From the NCBI RefSeq assembly GCF_002214525.1, contig NZ_CP015104.1, positions 1,054,001 to 1,118,000 on the forward strand: a stretch of 64,000 nucleotides of DNA, written 5' to 3'. Positions 8,659-18,200 of this stretch are shown in pieces. The notes beneath the pieces were generated by a model, which was given only the letters and a program-made list of their open reading frames with translations, ran no database searches and was not told where the DNA came from. The translations under genes and the position numbers were made by a program. This stretch comes from Thermococcus sp. P6 (lineage in GTDB: Archaea > Methanobacteriota_B > Thermococci > Thermococcales > Thermococcaceae). Numbering within the stretch: the stretch's first letter is position 1; each line of letters opens with the position of its first letter.

Positions 8659-9358
8659 GTTTGCCCTGCTTGATGAGAAGGCTTGGCTCATGGGTTCAGA
8701 GGAGATCCGTGTTTACCTCATCGGAGGCGGGAACCTCGCTTTGAGAGGCATAAAACCGGCAACTGCGGATGTTGACGTAATAGTTGAGGATTACAGGAGT
8801 TTGAAAGCCCTTGATTCCATCCTTACAGATCCATCTCCAGAGCTGAGGACGAGCGGTGGAATCGTGGTTTACCTGAAGGTCTTTGGACATGAGTATGAGG
8901 AAAAACTTGGCGCTGATTCGGTTTATCAAAAGATTGACCCAGAAACGGGCAACTTTAACCTTGACGTTTTCGTAAAGCGCGTCATGAGAGGTATCCAACT
9001 GACCGAGGGGATAAAAAGTCGGTCCCTTGTGTCCGAGGAGTTTCAGGAGCTGAAACGGTTAAGGGTTTATCTCGTTTCCCTTGAGGACATCTTTTTGTTC
9101 AAGGGCGTTACATCGCCTGGCCGTTCAAAGGACGTTGATGATATCCTGCGGATCCTCGAAGCCGGGGTTGACTTTAATGTGATCCTCGACGAGATCAAAG
9201 CTCAGAGGAGGGTAATCGAATCTGAAAGATCTGGACGCCTTGCGGCTGTTTTCCTTGAAAAGATGGAAGGTGTTCGGGAAATTCTAAGGGGAAGGGGTCT
9301 GAGGAGTCTTGGGCTGGATAATTTCATTGATTCTCTTGAGGAATTGTTATCCGGATAA
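8630..9358 (+). CDS. Nucleotidyltransferase-fold protein, putative AbiEii-like toxin
   Basis: This protein has 242 residues if it starts at ATG 8630, which follows the strong RBS GGGGGGTG at 8617-8624; an in-frame TTG lies at 8615. The nucleotidyltransferase signature is visible near residues 29-50: LIGGGNLALRG, then a DVDVIV pair of metal-binding aspartates, with a third acidic residue in NLDVF. A later motif, SLEDIFLFKGVTSPGRSKDVDDI, resembles the K...R..D segment of AbiEii/MenA-type toxins. The partner is the overlapping HTH gene. I infer a tRNA- or protein-modifying growth-inhibiting enzyme. A plain DUF6036-type nucleotidyltransferase annotation would also be correct. Confidence 0.7.
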   Translation: MITRDRLIREFALLDEKAWLMGSEEIRVYLIGGGNLALRGIKPATADVDVIVEDYRSLKALDSILTDPSPELRTSGGIVVYLKVFGHEYEEKLGADSVYQKIDPETGNFNLDVFVKRVMRGIQLTEGIKSRSLVSEEFQELKRLRVYLVSLEDIFLFKGVTSPGRSKDVDDILRILEAGVDFNVILDEIKAQRRVIESERSGRLAAVFLEKMEGVREILRGRGLRSLGLDNFIDSLEELLSG

Positions 9359-9436
9359 TTGCCCCCGGCAAATTTAATAACCCTGAAGTTAGTATTTCTC
9401 TTAGGGGTTGAAAATTCATCGCAAGGGTGAATAAGG

Positions 9437-12400
9437 ATGGAGCTCGAGAGGAGAATTGAAAATATTCTAAAGGAGCTCACTCCGGAGACGAAACCGGAAG
9501 AGGCAATAAGGATTTTCAGGGACCTTTTTAAGGAAGCATGGGGGTTCGCATACGCGGACGAAACCATAAACCTCCAGCAGATTGAGGATTCAACGGTCGG
9601 GGAACTCACCCGGCTGCTCAAGGTCATAGGGAGGAGCAAGCCCCCGGCAGGGGAGAGCTTCCACGTCTTCTATGCTAAAAGCCCGAAGAAGGGCGGGGAC
9701 ACCGTAAGGTACAGGCAGAGGCTGGTAAGGTATCTAATCAACATCACCGATTCGATCGATCTGGAGTTTGCAAACTTCCTCGTTATCGTTGATTACTTCG
9801 GATACTGGAAGCTCCTCGTCCCGGTGTACAGAAAGGAAGTCGAAAGAACCAGAATCAACGTATATACCATCGACCCTGCTGCAGGGAAATTCCGGACGCT
9901 GGTCAAGAACATGGCGGAAGTTGGGAGGGCCATCCGGGAAAAGAAAAGACTCACGGCGAGCGATATAAAGGAGATAATCGATGAGCACATGCAGGTCAGG
10001 CCCCTGACGGAAGAGTTCTTCCGGGACTACAGGAGGTACTACTACAGGCTCAAGGATGAGATAAAGAGGCTTTACGGAAAAGAACTGGAGGAAGCCTATA
10101 GGGGTGATCTCAAAAAGGAGATCTTCGTCGAGAGGGCAACCAAAACCTTTGCCCACACCTTCCTAAACAGGTTGATGTTCGTTTACTTCCTCCAGAAAAA
10201 GGGGTGGATCGTTGAAAAAGGGACCCTCAGAAGGGATCTCAGGGAGAGGGTGGACGTTAAGAACTTCGTGAGATGGCTTTACGAAAACTACAGGGAGCAC
10301 GGCGGGGAGTTCTACAGGGACTACCTCAGGGTTCTCTTTCTCCACGCTATGAACGGGCCCAGAGGAGTTACGCCCGCAGGGACAACGAGGAGATAAAAAG
10401 GGTCCCGTCTGAGGACGTCAGGGACGTCTTCTTCTACGGCGTTCCCTACTTCAACGGCGGCCTTTTTGCCCGTGTTAAGCTCGAGAACGTTGATCTGGAC
10501 GGTATAATCTCCTCCCTTCCGGAGGATCTCGTGAAAGAGATTGTCTTCGAGTTCTTTGAGGCCTACAACTTCACTGTAACAGAGGAGACGCCCTACGAGG
10601 TTGAGGTTGCCGTTGACCCGGCGATGCTCGGTAAGATCTACGAATCGCTCATAGCCGAGGAGGAGAAGGCCCTTGAGGAGGAAGAGAGGAGGGTCTCCGG
10701 GATCTTCTACACGCCGAGGGCCGAAGTGGACTTCATGTGCAGGATGGCGGTTTACGAGTACCTCCGGAGAAACCTCGAGGTGGACGATAGGCTCCTCAGG
10801 GAGTTCGTCTTTAAGCCGCTTCACGAGTGGGAGCCGAGAGCTTTACCCCGGGAGCTTGTTACGGCCCTTGAAGACGTTAAGATAGTTGACCCGGCAGCCG
10901 GAAGCGGGGCCTTTCTCGTCGGGATGTACCACCTTTTAACGGAGCTCTACGAGAAGGCCAACCTTTCGGTTGACTACGACAGGAAGCTCGAGATAATCAG
11001 GGAGAACATCTACGGGGTTGACGTGAAGGAGTGGGCCATAAGGGTTGCGAAGCTGAGGCTCTGGCTGGCGCTCATCGAGGATGAGGAGAGGATCCCCAAC
11101 GAACCGATTCTGCCGAACCTCGAGACGAAGCTGAAGGTCGGCGACTCCCTCGCACCGCCCCACTTTATCCTCAAGATTGACAGCCGGAAGAAGGTGGTCG
11201 AGATTCCGCTGGCCAGATTCAGGGAGAGCCTCAAGCTCCTCTGGGCGAAGGGGGGTATGGGTGAGGCCATGGTGGCCTACAGGGAGCTCGTGAGAAAGTA
11301 CTACATGGGTGAGAGAATAGACGGCAGACCCGTTACCTTCGAGGACATCGAGAGGGCCAGATGGGGCGTTCTTCAGGAGTTCCTTGAGGGGGCACTCGAG
11401 GAACTCAAAGCCCGGGAAAGGAAGGATATTAACCTGCTCCTCGAGGCCGTCAGGAACGAAAACCTCTCGGCCCTTGAGAAGCCTCCCTTCATCTGGGAGC
11501 TGGACTTTCCGGACGTGATGCTCGAGAAGAGGGGCTTTGACATCGTTATAGCGAACCCTCCCTACGTAAGGCAGGAGAGGATATACCCTGAACAGTACGA
11601 TCTGGCGGAGTTCGGGATGCTCGGCAAAAGGGAGCAGGAAAAACTTAGAAAGGATTACAAGAATAAGATAATCAGTCACATGGAGACCCTGATAAGGGAG
11701 AAGTTCGGGCACGAGATGAAGCTTCCGAAGAGGAGCGACCTCTATGTGTACTTCTTCATACAGGGCGTCAACCTTCTGAATCCAAAGGGTTCGCTGATTT
11801 TCATCACCTCCAACTCGTGGCTGGACGTTGACTTCGGAAAGGCCCTGCAGGAGTTCTTCCTCAGGTTCACCCATCTGAGGGCGGTTATTGACTACACGAG
11901 GAGGAGCTTCGAGCAGGCGGACGTTAACACCGTCATCACGGTTCTGACGAGGAAACCAAAGGGGCTCTTCAACACCGTTGGGACGGAGTGCGTGAACTTC
12001 GTCCTTCTGAAGAGGGACTTCGGGGAGCTTGGACTTAATGTTATCGACAGACTGCTCGAGTGCTACGCGGGAAAGGTCGATGGAGTTGAGGTCTTCGGGG
12101 GGAAGGTTTACAGTTACGAGGACGACGAGCTGAGGGTGAGGAGCGTTAGGGCCGTGGAGTTAGCGAAGATGGGAGGCCTGAGCATCGGGAAGATGAACCA
12201 GATCCTGAGGGCCTACAACGTCTCGGGCGAGTACGAGGGGATGAAGTGGGGTGGAATACTCATCAGGGCTCCGGGGATATTCTACGTGATCCTCCGGAAG
12301 GGAAAGGGAAAACTGGTGAGGCTCGGAGATATCGCCGAGGTCAGATTCGGCATAAAAACGGGAGCGAACGAGTTCTTCTACCTTGAGCCGATTAAGAACC

Positions 12401-13290
12401 CTGTGGAGTGGCCGGTCTGTCAGGTTTGCGGAAGGGTTCATAAACCGGACGAGGGGTTAATTGCCGTGAGGAACAAGGCTGGATGGGAGGGCTACATCGA
12501 GGAGGAGTTCTTGAGGCCTGTCATAGTAAGTCCCCGTGAAATCAAAAAAGCTTTGGTTGATGTTTACGGATTAAAGATGAGGGCATTAATCTGTAACGAA
12601 CCTTTAGATTCGTTAAAGGATAAACTAAAGGTTCATGTTCTGAATTACATTAGATGGGGGGAACACATGGGTTATCCCGAGCGAAGAACTCTTAAGAGTA
12701 GAAAACCTTGGTACAAATTAGTCCCACATGATACTCCAGATGTTTTATGGCCAATGATACACAACGATCGGCTAATTGTTGGGATGTTACGAAACAAAGA
12801 TATTGTAGTTGATCATAATCTCTTTGAAATAAAAGCCAATAAAAACGAATCGCCTCTTGTTCTTTTTGTGTCTTTGTTTTCGACTTATCAGGCACTCATT
12901 AGAGAACTTCTCGGGCGTTCAAATCTCGGAGAGGGGGCATTAAAAACTGAGGGCATTGACATTAAAAAACTCATTGTCTTCAAAAAAGAAGCTTTAGCTG
13001 GATCTATGGATCAGTTAAACCAGATTGTCAGAAAATTAGGGGATTATAAAATCAAATCCATCTTCGAAGAACTCGGCCTGCCGAAGCCCAACCGCGACCT
13101 GAGCAACATCAACCCCGATGATGTGTCCCTCGATAGGATCATGCCGGACAGAAGGGAGCTCGACAGGGTCGTCTTCGAGGCCCTCGGGTTAACGGAGGAG
13201 GAGCAGCTGGAGGTTTACAGGGCCGTTGTCGAACTCGTGAAGGCGAGGCTGGTGAAGGCGAGGACGTTCAAGAAGAAAAAGCGGAAATGA
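9437..13290 (+). pseudogene. Type IIG / PglX-like adenine DNA methyltransferase, frameshifted
   Basis: Two reading frames together encode one protein of about 1280 residues. The first starts at ATG 9437 behind AAGGATG and makes about 307 sensible residues to HAMNG, then runs into nonsense and stops at 10396. The second frame takes over sensibly at about 10360 (QRSYARRDNEEIKRVP). Loss of one base in GGGCCC at 10355-10360 explains the break. The second part carries SAM motif I (DPAAGSG, about 10888) and the N6-adenine catalytic motif NPPY at 11554-11565. The C-terminal half should hold the target recognition domain, where bases about 12540-13070 are strikingly AT-rich. I saw no convincing PD-(D/E)XK nuclease in the N-terminal part. 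Real decay, an assembly error or recoding cannot be separated here. Confidence 0.8.
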
Positions 13291-13351
13291 TGCCGGACCA
13301 CTCCCAAGATTGGATGCGGCCGATAGATTAGATGGAGGGCCTCCAGAAGGC

Positions 13352-13942
13352 TTAGAGTTCCCTAATAACCTCCTCAATACACTCGATTACGGTATTTCTC
13401 TGAGTTCTTAAAATATATTTTAAGGTCCCATTGTTGGAATCTTCAAGTAACCGCTCTATTGATTCGTACTTTTTCAAAGATTTAACAGCCTGTTCTTTCT
13501 TGGAGAAATCCACAGGCTCCTCTATGCGTCCCTGTTTGATCTTCGTATTGTTGCTAAGGTCGTAGTCGGCGGCGTTTCTGAGTCCCCTTAAATACATAAT
13601 GGAGTTGTGCGCCTGTCTCAGCTTGAGGTCCTTGACCCTATGTTTTAATTTTTCTAAAAACAGCGCCACGGCCTTATGCGATCTCGGTCCGTCAAGTTCA
13701 TTCAAAAAATCTTCAAGGCTTCCTCTGGAACGGGTATTCGTGGGATAACTGTTTAGCTCGACTTTTAGAACTTTTCTGAGTTGCAAAAAGGCAGAATAGT
13801 AATATCTTCCAACAATGGTCCTATTAACGGCATCGGATGGGGGGAGCTCTGGATCATTACGCGTTTCCGATGGGGTTTTATCAGACAGACGCAGCAGGTA
13901 GTCTCCAACATGCTTAAACCCCTTTGGATCAAAGCCGGGCAT
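13352..13942 (-). CDS. Unknown protein, possibly HEPN-like, third gene of an opposite-strand trio
   Basis: This is a 196-residue, mostly helical, charged protein. Residues about 40-62 (RTIVGRYYYSAFLQLRKVL) and 118-128 (RGLRNAADYDL) resemble the two conserved helices of HEPN-superfamily proteins, including an R..ADYD motif. The classical RxxxxH nuclease motif is not evident, so I hold the assignment loosely. The start ATG follows GGTGGGG, and the gene lies 12 bases behind its upstream neighbour, so the three minus-strand genes probably form one transcript. Base composition is clearly more AT-rich than the housekeeping genes. It ends convergently with the methyltransferase. Confidence 0.6.
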   Translation of the reverse strand: MPGFDPKGFKHVGDYLLRLSDKTPSETRNDPELPPSDAVNRTIVGRYYYSAFLQLRKVLKVELNSYPTNTRSRGSLEDFLNELDGPRSHKAVALFLEKLKHRVKDLKLRQAHNSIMYLRGLRNAADYDLSNNTKIKQGRIEEPVDFSKKEQAVKSLKKYESIERLLEDSNNGTLKYILRTQRNTVIECIEEVIREL

Positions 13943-13954
13943 GTTCCCCCACCG

Positions 13955-14446
13955 TCATTCAAAAAACGAGTATACCAGTATCCTGTTCGATATATCGGGA
14001 TCAGCAGTGAGGATTTTGTATTCTAACTCCTCTGAGAGGTCGACGACGTTTTCGGCGTCAGCAGAAAATCTGACGATGAGAATCACGTGGGGGCTGAAGC
14101 CTTCTTCCGGAGCGCCTCCGGTAATTTTCACATATTTGATCTCAGGCATCTTCAAAAACTTGGGAAGAAGGTTAGTTAAGTACTGATAGGTATTCAGGTA
14201 TTGATTAATGTGTCTCCGGTCCGATACAAGTAATTCAATAAGAGCTTCGTCATCGATTTTAAGTTTTCCCGAATACTTCTTCTCCAGTTCTTTTAATCTG
14301 AATAGGGGCATTAGTATCTTTAAGAGCCGTTTAAGTTCTTCATTAATTCTGGCATAACTTTCCGTAGAGGCATCCTCCAAAAGAACAACATCACGATCTT
14401 TTTCAAAGAATAACCACTGGTCTGCCACCTTAGCTGACATCGCCAT
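13955..14446 (-). CDS. Unknown 163-residue protein, middle gene of the trio
   Basis: I do not recognise this protein. The N-terminal half is helical and charged (SYARINEELKRLLKILMPLF, then RLKELEKKY). The C-terminal half looks like beta strands with SPHVILIVRFSADAENVVDL. There is no signal peptide or membrane segment. The ATG lies inside the end of the upstream gene with a 17-base overlap, behind GAGGTG, so the two are translationally coupled. AT-rich composition and location between a methyltransferase and a nuclease-helicase suggest an accessory or regulatory part of the defence locus. Confidence 0.6.
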   Translation of the reverse strand: MAMSAKVADQWLFFEKDRDVVLLEDASTESYARINEELKRLLKILMPLFRLKELEKKYSGKLKIDDEALIELLVSDRRHINQYLNTYQYLTNLLPKFLKMPEIKYVKITGGAPEEGFSPHVILIVRFSADAENVVDLSEELEYKILTADPDISNRILVYSFFE

Positions 14447-14999
14447 CTTTGAGCACCTCGTTTAATATTTCCCGAAACTTCTTCAGGTCGTTTTTTGTTA
14501 TTATGAAATTCACAGTATTCGGTTTTTTGGATCGCATGTGCTCAATTTTCAGGAGGTAATACTCCAAAGGCTCATCGATGTTTAGTGTCGCTCTATACAG
14601 GTTGATCCCGTCAACGACTGGAATTGAATATTCCCTTTTAAGTTTGGCCTTTGTTCTCATATCCGGAACGTTAAATTTTTCAAACACTTTTTTTTCAAAT
14701 TCATTTTCGGGCTGTTTTTCATTAAATATGAGTTCGCCCAGCGTTCCAAGTATCCTCTTTGTAGCGAGATTAACGTACTTTTTCTCCTGATCTGGGGGTA
14801 TTCCTAACTCCCTCAGGTATGGGCGTATCTCGCCAGTTGAAACCGAAAGCCCGACCTCCCCCTCACCACTCACGATAGCCTTTAAATTCGTAAGTGACAG
14901 GATCTTTTCTATAACCCCGCTTACCTTGGATTCGTCAGTGGGAGTTTCCTCGTATTCAACAAGTTTTTGGAGAAGTTTAATGAGGTCACTGTCTGCCAT
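14430..14999 (-). CDS. Unknown 189-residue protein, first gene of the trio
   Basis: The family is not recognised. I take ATG 14999 (MADSDLIKLLQ), preceded by GGGTGTGAG, over an in-frame start 15 bases upstream. The N-terminus is helical and acidic. Residues about 125-150 (YSIPVVDGINLYRATLNID) look like strands, and the C-terminus is a charged helix. It overlaps the next gene. A TATA-like TTTTTAAGAG lies about 30-45 bases upstream on the minus strand (15031-15043), giving a very short leader. Local GC in one 60-base line (14461-14520) is about 28 percent by hand count, well below the rest of the window. Confidence 0.6.
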   Translation of the reverse strand: MADSDLIKLLQKLVEYEETPTDESKVSGVIEKILSLTNLKAIVSGEGEVGLSVSTGEIRPYLRELGIPPDQEKKYVNLATKRILGTLGELIFNEKQPENEFEKKVFEKFNVPDMRTKAKLKREYSIPVVDGINLYRATLNIDEPLEYYLLKIEHMRSKKPNTVNFIITKNDLKKFREILNEVLKDGDVS

Positions 15000-15074
15000 A
15001 GAACTCACACCCACACACTTTTACATAACTACTCTTAAAAACATTTCGACAATTCCAGATAACGAATCCACTGT

Positions 15075-15118
15075 ACACCAAACCCTTAAATAAATGAAGC
15101 TCCACTATTAGATGGTGT
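15075..15118. promoter_or_regulatory. Inverted hexamers flanking a TATA-like element
   Basis: ACACCA at 15075-15080 and TGGTGT at 15113-15118 flank the TATA-like CTTAAATAAAT at about 15085-15095. The layout repeats that of the operator at 7659-7708: complementary half-sites on each side of a TATA box. It lies in the 246-base divergent gap between the opposite-strand trio and the nuclease-helicase gene. It could be a regulator site, but hexamer arms are short and chance is possible. Confidence 0.3.
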
Positions 15119-15245
15119 TCACTTTGTTCAGCACGCGTAACGGCATATTAAGCGTCGAGGTGCTTTGAGCGAAGGACGATCCGGATGGAGGGAGTAAGAA
15201 ATTTTATTAGAGTCCTATCAAATGTAATGATGGAAGGTGATTCTT

Positions 15246-18200
15246 ATGTCCGCGATCGGCCTTCTCAATAAATACGGTCTCGTTGATAACCAGAGGGTAA
15301 AGCTCCTCGATGTTCTAAGGGAAGTTTTAACGTCCGGAAACTACAGGAAGGTAGACGTTGCGGTCGGCTTTCTCTTCGTGAGCGGATTGAAGGAGATTCA
15401 GGGAGAGCTTGATGAATTTTTCTCACGGGGAGGGAAGATGAGGATAATGATCGGAAACCAGACGAACAGGGAAACCTACGAACAGCTCAGCATGGCTTAC
15501 CACTCCCTCGAAACTTTAAGGAAGCTCAAGGAACGGAACCGGTGGGCCGAAACCACTCCGGGGGAGCAGGTTGAGGATCTGGAGAAAAACGTCAACTTCA
15601 TGGAGCAGAACCGGGAAAACGAGGAGTTTTTGGATAGGCTTATCGGATGGCTGGAAAGCGGGAGCATTGAGATCCGGGTTTACACGAAGGAGTTCATGCA
15701 CGCCAAGGCCTACCTCTTTTATCCGGAAAGTGAGTCCATCTCCCCGGTCGGCCTCGTCGGTTCGAGCAACTTCAGCCTCGCCGGACTTTACGGGAACACC
15801 GAGCTGAACGCCGGGCTTTTCTCGGTTCATTTTGAGAGTCTGAGGGAATGGTACGAGGCGCTGTGGGAGGAGGCCGAACCCTTCAGTCCCCTTCTCATAG
15901 ACGTTATCAAAAGGGGCTGGCCCGGTCAGAAGCCGGGGAACTTCCCCTCCCCCTACGAGGTTTTCATAAGGGGTCTTTACGAGCTCTACAGGGAGGTTGT
16001 GGACAGGGATTCCGGCTTCCTCGTGAGGAACCTTCACGACGTTCTTTACGACTTTCAGATGGACGCCGTCAGGAGGGGCATATCCATTGTAAATAAGTAC
16101 GGTGGAGTTCTGATAAGCGATGTCGTCGGGCTGGGGAAGAGCTACATTGGTCTCGCCATTCTGGAACACTTCTCCCTGCTGGATCTGCTCAACGGAAGGT
16201 CGAAGGGAGTGGCCGTAATCGCTCCCCCCGAGCTCGTTGGCTACTGGCGGGAACTCCTCGGGACATATAACGTTGAGGGAAGGGTTTTCTCCGCCGGGTT
16301 GCTTCCGAGAAAAGAAACTTCCGGAGAAAAGTACGGGGAGATGGAGAATTACATAAGGAATCAGGCAAACACCGTTCTGGTAGATGAATCCCATCACTAC
16401 GCAAACCCCTCGACCAAGTCCTACAAAAACCTTCAGGAGCTCCTGATCGGAAAGAGGGTGATCTTACTTACGGCGACCCCATACAGGAGGCAGTACCGTG
16501 ACATCATAAATCAGATCCGCCTTTTCAGGCCCGAGAGGAGGCATCCCTTCCCGATAACACCCCAGACGTGGGATGACCTCATCAGGGCGATTGAAAAGGG
16601 GAACGTGGATCCTTCCTACGTCCTCAGGGAGATCATGGTGAGGAGAACCAGACACGACATCTTAAGGCTCTACGGAGGAAAGGAGGGCTGCATTAAGGCG
16701 GGGAAGAAAAGGCTCTGCTTCCCAGACAGGAAGCTGAAGAGCATTGAGTACGGAATATCCGAGGTCTATCCGCTGGAGAAGGTCCCTCCGGAGCTTCTGG
16801 ACGAGATCTCAAGGGGTTCGAACATCGAGCCGGTTGACATCTACACCCTCTTTCTTGCCGGCATAAACTCCATGAAGTACGCGAGGTTCGCGCTCTATGA
16901 CTACGTAAAACCGCAGTTCAGGGATAAGTCCCCTTACGTAGACCTTTCCGTCGGGAGAAACCTGAGAGGGCTGGAAAGGATCCTTTACCTCAAAAGGCTG
17001 GAGAGTTCGTGGTACTCGATGTATCAGACTCTCAGGAGGGACATCATCAAAACCGAGAACTTCCTGAGATTCGTAAAGCACGGGTTCATTCCTGCGGGGG
17101 ATGAGTTTGATGAGGTCCTGCTCGGCGGTCTAAATAAAGAACCGCACGTTCTGGACGATGGGGAAATAATGGATTTCATTGAAAAATACAGGAAAACAAA
17201 AGAGCCGGAATACAAGAAGGGCGCTTTTAACTTAAATAGACTTATCTCGGATCTGGAACACGATCTGAGGAAATTGAAAGCCATGGAAGAAGTATTAAGA
17301 CCCCTTAAGGAGGGCCTTGAAGAGAATCCGGAGAAGGACCCAAAGCTGTCAAAGCTGGCCTCGTTGATAGATGAGCTGATGCAACCGCGGAGGAAGATAC
17401 TCATCTTCAGTGAATTCGAGGAGACCGTCCGGTGGATCTACAAAGGACTGGAAAGGCTCGGCTACACCCGGAATTACAGGATAGAAATGGTGAGCTCCAG
17501 TACGAAGGGAATAGCGGATAAAGTCAGACGCTTTGCACCCCGGTCGAACAACTACGAGACCGAGGATGAGATCGACGTACTGATATCCACGGACGTCCTC
17601 AGTGAGGGACTCAACCTGCAGGACGCGAACGTAGTCATAAACTACGACCTGCACTGGACGCCGATAAAGCTCATCCAGAGAATAGGCAGAGTTGACAGGA
17701 TCGGAACCGGGCATGATGAGATACTCGTTTACAATTTCTTCCCGGAAAAAGGACTGGAGGAGAACCTTGGCCTCCTTGAAAAGGTCAGGAGAAGGATAAC
17801 CGAGTTCAACAACGCGCTGGGTGCCGATGGCAAAATCCTTGAGGAGAGCGAGGAATGGAACCCTTCAGCCCTCGAAGCGATATATGGGGGAAACATTGAA
17901 GAACTTGAGAAGGGTGTCGAAACCCTTACGGTAACCACCCTTGCGGAGAAGCTCGTGAGGGAGTTCAGGGAGGGACACAAAAACCGGTTTGAGGAGATAA
18001 TAAAGAGACACTCCATGAGAAGCGTGGTTAGGTATCCGGGCTCCGACTATTATGCATTTTTCGTTTGCAGCGATGGAATAATGGCCCAGAACTTCATATA
18101 CCGGAAGAAGGGGGATAAATGGATATCCGAAAACATGCCACTTGAGAAACTTCTGGACCTCACGGGATTAACGGAGAAATCCCGGCCATTCAATGGATTC

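Noticed and set aside
10349-10365. Programmed frameshifting to make the full methyltransferase
   Set aside because: No X_XXY_YYZ slippery site is present in the zero frame and no strong downstream structure is evident by eye.
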